A DNA stretch of 64,000 nucleotides from Actinomadura cremea. GTDB taxonomy: Bacteria > Actinomycetota > Actinomycetes > Streptosporangiales > Streptosporangiaceae. The notes under the pieces were generated by a model, which was given only the letters and a program-made list of their open reading frames with translations, was not told where the DNA came from and searched no databases. This document shows, one piece after another, positions 9,757 to 22,100 of this stretch. The stretch is from contig NZ_BMRF01000031.1 in the NCBI RefSeq assembly GCF_014648495.1, positions 1 through 64,000 of the forward strand. Direction: 5' to 3'. A program made the position numbers and the translations under genes. Position 1 is the first letter of the stretch. Every line of letters begins with the position of its first letter.

Positions 9757-10446
9757 TCAGGCCATGCCCGCGACGAGGCGGGGGAGCGCGTCGAGGCCGG
9801 TGATGCGGACGATGCCCGGGGCGTCCGGCGCGGGGCCGTCCGAGCGGTCGAGCCAGACGCCGGTCAGGCCCGCGGTCGCGGCGCCCTGCGCGTCGGTGAG
9901 CAGGCGGTCGCCGACGTAGGCGACGGCGTCCGGGCCCAGGCCGAGACCGGCGCAGGCGGTGTGGAAGATCTCCGCGGCGGGCTTCGCGCAGCCGGCCTCG
10001 CTGGACGCGGTGAGGTGCGGAAGGCGTCCGGCGAGCCCGATCCCTTCGAGTTTCGAGCGCTGCTGGCGGACGTCCCCGTTGGTGATCACGCCGAGCCGCA
10101 GCCCGTCCGCCGCGAGCGCCTCCACGGCCGGGACGGCGTCCGGGTACGGGCGCCACGCCGCCTTGTACAGGGTGGTGTAGCCGGCGAACCACGCGTCCGC
10201 GCGGGCGTCGTCCCAGGCGCCGAGGCCCAGCTCCCGGGCCAGCGTCCCGATGCGGGCCCGGCGCTGCCCGGTGAAGTCCAGCTCGCCCGCCAGGTAGCGC
10301 TCGATCGCGGCCTCGCCCAGGTTCGCCCAGCGCGGGACGAGCCATGCCGCGTCGGCGTCCGGGAACGCCTGGACGATCGCCTCCGCGGCGGCTCGGTCGT
10401 GGTCGAGGAGCGTCCCGTCGAGGTCGAACAGCACCGCGGCGATCAC
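9757..10446 (-). CDS. HAD-family hydrolase
   Basis: This 229-residue haloacid dehalogenase-superfamily protein has motif I FDLDGTLLD (nucleophile Asp and acid/base Asp) at the N-terminus, motif II VITNGD near residue 115, a motif III lysine in AGCAKPAAEIF and motif IV AYVGDRLLTDAQGA. A helical cap between motifs I and II indicates subclass C1. Likely substrates are small phosphorylated metabolites, or haloacids less likely. The GTG start at 10446-10444 overlaps the stop of the upstream alpha/beta-hydrolase by 4 bases (GTGA), so the two are translationally coupled. Confidence 0.88.
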   Translation of the reverse strand: MIAAVLFDLDGTLLDHDRAAAEAIVQAFPDADAAWLVPRWANLGEAAIERYLAGELDFTGQRRARIGTLARELGLGAWDDARADAWFAGYTTLYKAAWRPYPDAVPAVEALAADGLRLGVITNGDVRQQRSKLEGIGLAGRLPHLTASSEAGCAKPAAEIFHTACAGLGLGPDAVAYVGDRLLTDAQGAATAGLTGVWLDRSDGPAPDAPGIVRITGLDALPRLVAGMA

Positions 10447-11288
10447 GTGGCGCGGAGGAACTCGAGGACGGCCGCGGTCAGTTCGGCGGGGGCGTCCTCC
10501 TGCACCAGGTGCCCGGCGCCCTCGATCACGCGCAGGCGCGCCTCCGGGACGGCGGCGGCCAGTTCGCGGCCCTTGGCGAGCGGGATCCACGCGTCGTCGG
10601 CTCCCCAGCACACCAGGACGGGGAGCGACAGCTCGCCGTACCGGTCCTGGATGTCGTCGGTGTACCGCTGGTCGGCCTGGGCGATCTGGCGGTAGAACGC
10701 GGCCTGCCCCGCCTCGTCCAGCCAGGGGGCGACGAGCGCGTCGAGCGTCGCCGGGTGCAGCCCGGGGCCGCTCGCGGAGGTCACGTACTCCCGGACGAGC
10801 GCGCGGTGCAGGGGCGGGGGAAGCTGCTCGAAGACCGGGGCGTTGGCCCCGACCAGCCGGAAGAACGGCGACCCCCACGGCGCCAGCGCGACGGGGTCGA
10901 CGAGCGTGAGCGCCCGGTACCGGGCACCGTGCAGCAGGTGGGCGCGCAGGGCCACGGCACCGCCGAAGTCGTGCGCGACGATGCGCGGCTCGTCCAGCCC
11001 CCAGTGGTCCAGCAGGTCTCGGAAGACCTTGCCTTGCGCGGCGAGCGAGACGTCCTGGCCGTCCTTCTTCTCCGATGCCCCGTAGCCCGGCATGTCCCAG
11101 ACGTACACGCGGTAGGCACCGGCCAAAGCGCGCGCGACACCACGCCACACGTAGGAGGAGAAGGGCGTCCCGTGCAGGAGGACGACGGGTGGCGCGCCCT
11201 CGTCCCCGAACGCGTCCCACCGCACCTCGCCGGAGTCGCTCGCATATCCGCGCCCCAGCTTCCAGCCGTCCACCATGTCCTCCCCCAT
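10443..11288 (-). CDS. Alpha/beta-hydrolase, haloalkane dehalogenase-like
   Basis: The product has 281 residues from ATG 11288, which has GAAGG five bases upstream; ATG 11276 is a possible alternative. The fold motifs are LLHGTPFSSYVW (oxyanion hole), the nucleophile elbow AHDFGGAVAL with Asp in place of Ser, an acidic residue in VCWGADDAWIP and His in IEGAGHLVQED. An Asp nucleophile is typical of haloalkane dehalogenases and epoxide hydrolases, so a C-halogen or epoxide substrate is suggested. It is coupled to the following HAD hydrolase, a pairing that could process haloacid-type intermediates. That pathway idea is inference. Confidence 0.85.
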   Translation of the reverse strand: MGEDMVDGWKLGRGYASDSGEVRWDAFGDEGAPPVVLLHGTPFSSYVWRGVARALAGAYRVYVWDMPGYGASEKKDGQDVSLAAQGKVFRDLLDHWGLDEPRIVAHDFGGAVALRAHLLHGARYRALTLVDPVALAPWGSPFFRLVGANAPVFEQLPPPLHRALVREYVTSASGPGLHPATLDALVAPWLDEAGQAAFYRQIAQADQRYTDDIQDRYGELSLPVLVCWGADDAWIPLAKGRELAAAVPEARLRVIEGAGHLVQEDAPAELTAAVLEFLRAT

Positions 11289-11369
11289 CTTCACCTTCGG
11301 TCCGCACCACGCTCTCACTGTCTCGAAATAAAAGTGAATCGGACGGAACGCTCTGGGACCATCCGGACC

Positions 11370-11906
11370 GTGGACTTCGCCGGGGATTTCGAGACGCACG
11401 TGACCGTTCGCGGGGACGCCGGCGCCGTCGCGGAGTGGGCGGCGGCGCGCGGCGTGAAGTTCGTCCACATCGTGCTGGAGCGGGGCAGGGTCGTGTCGCA
11501 GCCGATGCTGACGCTGGGCTGCTCCGGGACGCTGGACGCGGCGCGGGCGGACGCCGCCGGCGCCGCGCGGGCGCTGCGGGCGGACGGGTTCGCGGTGGCC
11601 CGCGTGAAGATCGAGGCGGCGCCGTGGAACGCGGGGGTGCCGGTCACCGACGGTGAGGCGCTGGGGCCCGCGTACTACTTCGAGCATCACGTGAAGGTCC
11701 TCCTCGACGCGGGGTTCGGCGCGGGGTTCGACGCGGGGTTCGGCGCGGGGGCGCTCGCCCGCGCGGTCCGTCCGCACGCGGCGCACGTGTCGCGGAACGC
11801 CCGGCGTGTCCGGACGGACGGCCGCCGGGAGCGGTTCGTCACAGTGCGGGGGCGGAGCGGTCGGAGCTCTGGGCGTACTCGGACGCGCCGGGCGCCCGGC
11901 TGCTGA
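11370..11906 (+). pseudogene. N-terminal remnant of an AbiEii-linked two-domain gene
   Basis: GTG 11370 opens a frame starting DFAGDFETHVTVRGDAGAV and continuing with KFVHIVLERGRVVSQPMLTL and YYFEHHVKVLL, the hallmark of an uncharacterised actinomycete domain often fused or adjacent to AbiEii-type nucleotidyltransferases. The match runs to SRNARRVRTDGRRERFVT and then ends in Arg-rich nonsense with a stop at 11904-11906. In the family as I remember it another 60 or so residues follow. A 24-base tandem duplication inserts GFGAGFDAGFGAGA after the HHV segment. I infer a decayed gene with an internal deletion. Confidence 0.6.
11706..11752 (+). repeat. 24-base tandem repeat inside the AbiEii-linked remnant
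   Basis: A 24-base unit made of GACGCGGGGTTC and GGCGCGGGGTTC occurs almost twice in a row (11706-11729, 11730-11752), encoding DAGFGAGF repeats where the family has a short variable loop. Confidence 0.7.
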
Positions 11907-12319
11907 TGCCGTGGACGTCCGACGCCGGGCCGCACGGGACGCTGCAGGTCGACTTCTCGTTCGGCGTGCCGCTGCCGGTGGAGCCGGTCGTCTCGCTGAT
12001 CCCGGTGCCCGGCGGGACGGGCGGGCCGCGCGAGGTGGCGCTGCGGACCGCGACGCCGGGCCTGTCGCTGGCCTGGAAGCTGGACTGGCTGCTCGCCGAC
12101 GCCGTGCCGCTGCCCAAGGACCTGTACGACGCCTGGCTGCTCGCCGGGCGGGTCGGCCCGGCCGCCGGCCTCGCCGGGGGAGGGGTTCCGCACCGCCTGG
12201 ACCGGCTCGCGGACCTGCGGTTCGATCCGGACGCGTTCGAGGAGGCGTGCCCGCGGGCCGACGGCCGGCCCGCGCGGTACGTCCGGGAACTGCTGGAGCG
12301 GCTCGGCGCGGACGCGTGA
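11906..12319 (+). pseudogene. C-terminal remnant of AbiEii-type nucleotidyltransferase
   Basis: The 137 residues from ATG 11906, and also the open frame before it from about 11855 (ERSELWAYSDAPGARLLMPW), resemble the C-terminal part of AbiEii/AbiGii-type toxin proteins: QVDFSFGVPLP, ATPGLSLAWKLDWLLAD and KDLYDAWLLA. The catalytic nucleotidyltransferase core (G-S/T and DxD region) is absent. The homology begins upstream of the first usable start codon, and the preceding remnant ends in a different frame (stop TGA overlapping ATG as TGATG). This suggests one ancestral gene that lost a central piece and its frame. An intact short protein of new function cannot be excluded. Confidence 0.6.
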
Positions 12320-12381
12320 GGCGCGGGTTCGCGGAGGGCCCGGCGGCGCGCGGAGGGTCGCGGCGGGGCGCGGCGCACGGG

Positions 12382-12415
12382 GCGGGCCCCCGACCGGCGT
12401 CGGTCGGGGGCCCGC
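12382..12415. terminator. Bidirectional hairpin terminator
   Basis: A perfect 15-base-pair stem, GCGGGCCCCCGACCG (12382-12396) with its complement (12401-12415) and loop GCGT, lies between the AbiEii remnant and the convergent chitinase. Confidence 0.75.
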
Positions 12416-12455
12416 GTGGCTCGGCCGGCGGGGGCGGGAGGCCCCCGCGCGCCGA

Positions 12456-14288
<1,833 letters not shown>

Positions 14289-14332
14289 GATTCTCCGTTC
14301 GTTCGGCCCCCGAGCAAACAGGAATCCCCGCA

Positions 14333-14361
14333 CAACTCTTAGGAAACTTTCCTAAGAATTG
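14333..14361 (-). promoter_or_regulatory. Palindromic operator upstream of chitinase
   Basis: CTTAGGAAA-C-TTTCCTAAG (14338-14356) is a perfect 9-base palindrome around a single base. It extends to 13-base arms with one mismatch at 14336/14358. The sequence is strikingly AT-richer than its surroundings and lies in the promoter region of the chitinase, ending about 50 bases from the start codon. It does not match the DasR site. The cognate regulator is unknown. Confidence 0.6.
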
Positions 14362-14494
14362 TGGCGATGGTAACCGGGCGGATCCGGCCGTTCAAGGCCC
14401 GTCCGGGCCGCCGCGCGGTGTCCGGCGGGCGGTCCGGGCGCTGGTCCGGGCGTCGGCCTGGACACGTACGTACCGGGCGGGCGGCGGAAAAAGT

Positions 14495-14965
14495 TCAGGA
14501 CGCGCCGAACCATCCCGGGACGTCCAGGCGCCACGGATCGGCGGGCGTGACGGCGCGGAGATCGTCCTCCAGGGCGCGGACGCGGTCGGCGCCGAGCCGT
14601 CGCGACCAGTCGGCGCGGACGCGGTCGAAGGCCGCGTCGGAGCGCTCCAGGACGTCGAGCGCCCGCGCCGTGAGCCGGACGACCTTGCGCCGGGCGTCGC
14701 CGGGGTCGGGCACCCGCTCGACGTAGCCGGCGCGCTCGAGCGTCTCGATCATCTTCCCCGCGGCCTGCTTGGACACGCCGAGCCGGCGGCCCAGTTCGGC
14801 GGCCGACGAGCCGCCGCGCATGATCGCCTGGAAGACGAACCCGTGCATCGGGCGCAGGTCGGGATGGCCGTGGGCGGCCAGCTCGGCGTGCACCTCGTCG
14901 ATGCACGCGCGGAACGCCAGGAACATCCGCAGGGGCAGCTCGAAACCGGGTGACTCGCTTGACAT
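14495..14965 (-). CDS. MarR-family transcriptional regulator
   Basis: The product is 156 residues from ATG 14965, which is preferred over an ATG 15 bases upstream. The winged helix is clear: GSSAAELGRRLGVSKQAAGKMIETLERAGYVERVPDPGDARRKVVRLT, with the recognition helix SKQAAGKMIETLE and the DxR wing. Helices at both ends would form the dimer interface. It is divergent from a cupin protein gene, and the 59-base gap holds an inverted repeat, so it probably represses itself and the cupin gene in response to a small molecule. The ligand is unknown. Confidence 0.88.
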   Translation of the reverse strand: MSSESPGFELPLRMFLAFRACIDEVHAELAAHGHPDLRPMHGFVFQAIMRGGSSAAELGRRLGVSKQAAGKMIETLERAGYVERVPDPGDARRKVVRLTARALDVLERSDAAFDRVRADWSRRLGADRVRALEDDLRAVTPADPWRLDVPGWFGAS

Positions 14966-14988
14966 AAAAGACAACCTCATTGACTATA

Positions 14989-15007
14989 TAGACAACCACT
15001 TTGTCTA
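14989..15007. promoter_or_regulatory. Inverted repeat between marR-type gene and cupin gene
   Basis: TAGACAA (14989-14995), five bases, then TTGTCTA (15001-15007). A further AGACAACC half-site lies 20 bases to the left. TTGACT at 14980 is a possible -35 for the cupin gene. Size and place fit a MarR dimer operator covering both promoters. Confidence 0.55.
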
Positions 15008-15024
15008 ACTTAGGGGATCCCGCC

Positions 15025-15444
15025 ATGACCCTCGTCCGCGACGCCGACGTCCGCCGCACCGAGACGCCGAACGGCACGATGACCACGTTCGCCACGCCCA
15101 CCCAGGGCGGCACCGCCGGGCTCGCCGTCTGGCGCGTCGACATGCTCCCCGGGAAGACCGGCCCCCGGCACGCCTTCGACACCGAGCAGGTGTGGACGTT
15201 CCTGGAGGGCTCCGCCGACGTCGACGTCGACGGCCGCACCCGGCGCGTCGGCCGCGGGGACACGCTCGTCCTGCCCGCGGACGTCCCGCGGCGGATGACC
15301 GCCGGCGCGGAGGCGGGCTTCACCGCCGTCGTCGCCGCCCACGCGGGCTGCCTCGCCTATGACCCGGACGCGCTCGTCGACGAGGACAGGTGCGACATCG
15401 CACCCCAGGGCGACGAGCGACTCGTCCCGCCCTGGGCGAAGTGA
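15025..15444 (+). CDS. Cupin-domain protein
   Basis: This 139-residue protein starts at ATG 15025, with GGGGA seven bases upstream; an in-frame TTG at 15001 lies inside the operator and is rejected. A single beta-barrel cupin covers about residues 30-115: motif 1 is degenerate (GPRHAFDTEQVWTFLEGSADV) and motif 2 is GDTLVLPADVPRRMTAG. One likely metal-binding histidine is present (RHAF), while others of the classical set are replaced, so metal binding is uncertain. It may act as a small enzyme or sensor controlled by the divergent MarR-type repressor. Confidence 0.83.
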   Translation: MTLVRDADVRRTETPNGTMTTFATPTQGGTAGLAVWRVDMLPGKTGPRHAFDTEQVWTFLEGSADVDVDGRTRRVGRGDTLVLPADVPRRMTAGAEAGFTAVVAAHAGCLAYDPDALVDEDRCDIAPQGDERLVPPWAK

Positions 15445-15457
15445 CGGGCACGGACGG

Positions 15458-16102
15458 CTACGCGCCCAGGTAGGCGAGCACCGCCAGCACCCGGCGGTTG
15501 TCGTCCTCCGACGGGGGCAGGCCGAGCTTGCCGAAAATGTTGTTCGTGTGCTTGCTGACCGCCTTGTCGGTGACGAACATCCGCGCGGCGATCGCCGCGT
15601 TCGTCCGTCCCTCGGCCATCAGCCCCAGCACCTCGCGCTCGCGGGGGGTCAGCGCCTGCAGCGGCTCCTCGCGGGCGTGCCGGGTGAGCAGCTGCGCGAC
15701 GACGTCCGGATCGAGGGCGGTGCCGCCGCCCGCGACCCGGCGCACCGCCTCGACGAACTGCCGCACGTCCGACACCCGGTCCTTGAGCAGGTAGCCGATG
15801 CCGCCGCTGCTGTCGGACAGCAGCTCCCGCGCGTACAGCTGCTCGACGTGCTGCGACAGGACCAGCACCGGCAGCCCCGGGATCTCCCGCCGCGCCTCCA
15901 GCGCCGCCTTCAGCCCCTCGTCGGTGAACGTCGGCGGCAGCCGGACGTCGACGACGGCGACGTCGGGGCGGTGCGTCGTCAGCGCCCGCAGCAGCGACGG
16001 CCCGTTGTCCACCGCCTCGACGACCTCGAAGTCGAAGGCTTCGAGCAGCCTGATCAGGCCGTCCCGGAGGAGGGCGAGGTCCTCGGCGATGACAACGCGC
16101 AC
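15458..16102 (-). CDS. NarL/LuxR-family response regulator
   Basis: The product has 214 residues. The receiver domain (1-120) has the acidic pair Glu7/Asp8 and phosphoacceptor Asp52 in VAVVDVRLPP. The C-terminal LuxR helix-turn-helix is LTPREREVLGLMAEGRTNAAIAARMFVTDKAVSKHTNNIFGKLGL. It starts at GTG 16102 inside the 3' end of its histidine kinase gene (49-base overlap), so the pair is translationally linked. Targets are unknown. Confidence 0.9.
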   Translation of the reverse strand: MRVVIAEDLALLRDGLIRLLEAFDFEVVEAVDNGPSLLRALTTHRPDVAVVDVRLPPTFTDEGLKAALEARREIPGLPVLVLSQHVEQLYARELLSDSSGGIGYLLKDRVSDVRQFVEAVRRVAGGGTALDPDVVAQLLTRHAREEPLQALTPREREVLGLMAEGRTNAAIAARMFVTDKAVSKHTNNIFGKLGLPPSEDDNRRVLAVLAYLGA

Positions 16103-17361
16103 GGCAGCTCCATGGTCACGACGGTCGGTCCGCCGGTCGGGCTCGTCACCGCCATCGTCCCGTCGAAGGCGGCCAGCCGCCGCTCGATCCCGCGGATGCC
16201 GCTGCCGCGCGCGGGGTCCGCGCCGCCCGTCCCGTCGTCCCCGACGATCATAAGCAACCGCCGGCCGTCGTGCTCCACCTGAACCCAGGCGCGCTGGGCG
16301 CTGGAGTGCTTGACCACGTTGGCGAGGGTCTCCGCGACCGCGAAGTACGCCGCCGACTCCACGGGGGCGTCGACGCGCCCGGTCAGTTCCGTCCGCACGT
16401 CGACCGGAAGCGGCAGGCCGAGCGCCAGTGCCCGCACCGCGCCCTCCAGCCCCCGTTCGGCCAGCACCGGCGGGTGGATGCCGCGCACCAGGTCGCGCAG
16501 CTCGGTCAGCGCGGTGCCGCCGGCCTCGCGGGCCTCGGCGAGCAGCCGCGCCGCCGTCGTCGGGTCGTGCTTCAGCATCTCCTCGGCCAGCCCGATGTTC
16601 ATGCTCAGCGCGACGAGCCGGGCCTGCGCGCCGTCGTGCAGGTCGCGCTCGATGCGGCGCAACTCGGCGGCCGACGCGTCCACCGTCTCCGACCGCGTCT
16701 CGGTGAGCCGCTCGACCCGCGCCGCCAGCGCGCCCCGCGTCGGCGCCAGCAGCGACTGGCAGAACAGCGCGTGCCCCTTGAGCGCCATCGTCCCCGCCGG
16801 CACCGACACCGCCGTGAGCGCCAGGGCCAGCACGAACGTCCCGGCGTACCCGGTCGCGCCCCAGTCGTCCAGCATCCAGAACGGGCCCCAGCCGTAGTCG
16901 GCCACCTGCGCCACCAGCGGGGCGACGAACAGGCCCTCCAGGCCGTACAGCGTCAGCCCGGCCCCGAGCACCCCGAGCACCAGCCCGATCGGGACGTTCA
17001 GCAGCGACCACAGCAGGTCCCGCCACGTCGCCGGGTCGCCGAGCAGCCACCCCAGCCGCCGGAACGGACCCATCCCCTCGGACGGCCCGGCCCGGTAGGG
17101 CACCGGGATCGACACCCCGGACCAGTGCGCCGCCCACAGCCGCTGCTGGTTCGCCACCCCGCGCAGCGCGGCCACCATGACGGGGGTCAGGAAGATCCCC
17201 ACGCCCAGCGGGATGAAGAGGATCGACAGCACCGTCAGGATGAACAGCGGCAGCAGGGCCGCGTACGCCACGACGATCGTGATCAGCCCGCGCACGAAGT
17301 TCAGGAAGGCGCGCTGCGCGAACCCTCCACGGCGATCGACCGTCAGCTCGCGCTCGCTCAA
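16054..17361 (-). CDS. Membrane sensor histidine kinase (HisKA_3)
   Basis: The product is 435 residues from TTG 17361, which has GGGAGGA at good spacing (reading starts [12 protein letters not shown]). The N-terminal 220 residues contain at least four hydrophobic segments ([38 protein letters not shown] and others) around an extracytoplasmic loop, resembling the DUF4153/sensor type of actinomycete NarL-kinases. The dimerisation/phosphoacceptor motif [19 protein letters not shown] has His near residue 236. The ATPase region shows [11 protein letters not shown] (N box) and [23 protein letters not shown] (G boxes). It partners the overlapping regulator. The stimulus is unknown. Confidence 0.88.
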   Translation of the reverse strand: MSERELTVDRRGGFAQRAFLNFVRGLITIVVAYAALLPLFILTVLSILFIPLGVGIFLTPVMVAALRGVANQQRLWAAHWSGVSIPVPYRAGPSEGMGPFRRLGWLLGDPATWRDLLWSLLNVPIGLVLGVLGAGLTLYGLEGLFVAPLVAQVADYGWGPFWMLDDWGATGYAGTFVLALALTAVSVPAGTMALKGHALFCQSLLAPTRGALAARVERLTETRSETVDASAAELRRIERDLHDGAQARLVALSMNIGLAEEMLKHDPTTAARLLAEAREAGGTALTELRDLVRGIHPPVLAERGLEGAVRALALGLPLPVDVRTELTGRVDAPVESAAYFAVAETLANVVKHSSAQRAWVQVEHDGRRLLMIVGDDGTGGADPARGSGIRGIERRLAAFDGTMAVTSPTGGPTVVTMELPCALSSPRTSPSSGTA

Positions 17362-17656
17362 CGTTCCTCCCGGCGTTCGAAGTGCCCTGCGCCCATTCTC
17401 AGCCCTCGCGCCGCGGCCGACAGTGGGGCCAGACCCCCCATCCACCCGGCGGAAGGTGGAGATATCCCTACTCTCCCCTCCGGTCGACCGGGGCCGCGCG
17501 GACGGCGGGCGCGGTCGCCGCGGCCGGTGTCGGGGGGAGGCCGTACGGTGGGCGGGCGGCGCAGCGGGAGCCGGGGCACGCCGGGGTGACGAGACAAGCG
17601 GCCCGGTTCCCTGGACAATGCACTGCGACACCCAGGGGAGAAAGCGAATCGAAGTT

Positions 17657-20311
<2,655 letters not shown>

Positions 20312-20317
20312 AACGGT

Positions 20318-20367
20318 GCGGTGCGCCGCCGTCCCCTCGCGCGTCGAGCGGGACGGCGGCGCACCGC
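20318..20367. terminator. Strong hairpin between tex and the DMT gene
   Basis: An uninterrupted 18-base-pair stem, GCGGTGCGCCGCCGTCCC (20318-20335) with its complement (20350-20367), loops over 14 bases between two convergent genes. Confidence 0.75.
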
Positions 20368-20383
20368 GACGCCGTTCGCCGCG

Positions 20384-21577
20384 TCAGCGGCGGCGCCGGT
20401 TCCGCTCCTCGGACTCCTCCGGCGCGCGCTGCGGCGGCACGTCCCAGCGTCCGGACGGCCCCCGCCCGAGCGGGTCCTGCGCGTACGGGCCGGGCTGCGG
20501 AGGCTCCTGCCGCCAGGGCGGCTCGTCGTCGCCCGCCCCGCCGCCCCGCCCCCGGTCGCCGTAGGTGGGCGCGCCCAGCACCGGCTCGGCGAGGCCGCCC
20601 CCGCCGAAGTTCCGCCCCCACCCGGGGTCGCCGAGCGCGGGACCGCCGGCGGACGTCCCGCCGAACGGGTCGCGCGCCGCCGCCTCGCGCTCGCGGACGG
20701 CCTCCCGCTCCCCGTCGGCGACCGGCCGGTGCCGGGGGAACTGCAGGACGGCCACCGCGGCGAGCGCCAGCGCCCCGATCCGCATCGCCGACCGGTCCAG
20801 CTCGTCCGGCCACGGCTGCCCGTACACGAACGTGCCCATGACCAGCAGATACGACTTCGCGCTCACCGTCATGACGATCGACACGATCGACACCCGGCAG
20901 CGCTGGAACGCCGCGACCATGATCCCGAACCCGATCGCGGCCGCCAGCACCGTCAGGTACGGCCACGGCGTGCCGAGGATCGCGAGTTCGGCGCGGTGCG
21001 CGTGGTCGCTCCACCCCTTGATCGAGATCTCCGCGGTGCCCACCGGGAGGCCGGACGCGATCCCGTAGGCGATCCCGGTGACCGGCCGCGCGTGCCGCCC
21101 GTCCGGCCGGTGGTCGCCGACGACGAGGATCAGCAGCGGCACGAGCACCGCCGGGGCGACCACGAGCACGAGCCGCCACGGCGGCGCGTCCGCCGAGCTG
21201 ATCGGCTCGTCGCCGACCACGGACGCCGCCAGCAGCAGGATCGCCGCGCCGATGAGCACCAGGCTCAGCCACTCGCGCGGGGTGAGCCGCTCGCCGAAGA
21301 ACGCCAGCGCGATGACCAGCAGCGGGACGACGCCCGACATGAAGATCGGTACGGCGGTCGGCAGCGACAGTTTGCTCAGGGCCACGATCTGGAGGCTCAG
21401 CCCGCCGAGAACGAGGCCCAGGCCGATCAGGAACACCCAGTTGCTCAGGATCGTCCAGATCATGTGCAGGATGCGGTTGCCCCGGAGGATCGCCATCCGG
21501 TCCGCCGCGAGCTTGAACACGGCGAAACCGAAGTAGTACAGGGCAGTAGCAGAAAAAGCCGCGGTTATCCCGTTCAT
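20384..21577 (-). CDS. DMT/EamA-like multi-pass membrane protein
   Basis: The product has 397 residues. The first 290 hold about eight to nine hydrophobic helices arranged like the drug/metabolite transporter superfamily (for example TILSNWVFLIGLGLVLGGLS, SGVVPLLVIALAFFGERLTPREW with the EamA-type end, GAAILLLAASVVG). The last 100 residues are a soluble Gly/Pro/Arg-rich tail ending ESEERNRRRR, presumably cytoplasmic. Export or uptake of a small metabolite is likely but the substrate is unknown. It is transcribed divergently from tig across a 523-base gap. Confidence 0.78.
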   Translation of the reverse strand: MNGITAAFSATALYYFGFAVFKLAADRMAILRGNRILHMIWTILSNWVFLIGLGLVLGGLSLQIVALSKLSLPTAVPIFMSGVVPLLVIALAFFGERLTPREWLSLVLIGAAILLLAASVVGDEPISSADAPPWRLVLVVAPAVLVPLLILVVGDHRPDGRHARPVTGIAYGIASGLPVGTAEISIKGWSDHAHRAELAILGTPWPYLTVLAAAIGFGIMVAAFQRCRVSIVSIVMTVSAKSYLLVMGTFVYGQPWPDELDRSAMRIGALALAAVAVLQFPRHRPVADGEREAVREREAAARDPFGGTSAGGPALGDPGWGRNFGGGGLAEPVLGAPTYGDRGRGGGAGDDEPPWRQEPPQPGPYAQDPLGRGPSGRWDVPPQRAPEESEERNRRRR

Positions 21578-22100
21578 CCCGGATGAGTATGAGGGGTGGG
21601 GGTACCCGATGTCACTGCCTGTGCGGTCCCGTTAACGCGGAATCGTCGCCTCGCCCCTTCCGACGTGCGCGTATGCTCCCTGCCGCACCGCGTCCACGCC
21701 GCGTTCCGTCCCCGCCGCCCGCCGTTTCGTGCCCGTCCGTTTCCGTGACACCGCGGTTTGACACCCTGCCGACAGGTCGTCCCCGCGGGGCGGTGCGGGG
21801 GCCCGCCCCGGGGGCCCGTCCCGCGATTCCCGGCGTCCGCGGACCTCCGATGTCCGCAGACGACGCCCGTACCCCATAGACTTGCGCGCGAAGGCGCGGA
21901 GCCCGTATTCGGCGTGCCCGCGCCGCCCTGAGACACTGCCGGGCTGAGGAATGACGCGCAGCCGGACCGGTCGGCCGGGATCGACCCGGCCCGAATCCAC
22001 CGGGTCCGTGCGCGGGAGGCCGAGGGCTCGCAGGCAAGAAGGACAAAGACGCGTCGAACGCCGCGGCCGAGACAGCGCCCGATCAAGGAGACCAACCCCA
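21578..22100. other. Long intergenic region before tig
   Basis: No convincing gene is seen here. A TTGACA box at 21758-21763 lacks a -10 at the right distance. TAGACT at 21877-21882 is the best -10 candidate for tig and would give a leader of about 210 bases. The perfect palindrome GTCCGCGGAC lies at 21836-21845, and a GGGGGCCCG unit is repeated near 21800-21815. The small reading frames here lack codon bias and are rejected. Confidence 0.4.

Noticed and set aside
9757-11310. Long 517-codon minus-strand frame containing the HAD gene.
   Set aside because: Its first half is an out-of-frame shadow of the dehalogenase-like gene; only the part from GTG 10446 has protein character.
15458-17361. 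Special interest in the first two-component system.
   Set aside because: Kinase and regulator are of the common NarL type with all motifs intact; nothing unusual apart from the gene overlap.
21758-21763. TTGACA as a tig promoter -35 box.
   Set aside because: No -10-like hexamer 16-19 bases downstream.
21583-22046. Small reading frames between the DMT gene and tig.
   Set aside because: No ribosome-binding site, no codon bias and Arg/Pro-rich nonsense composition.
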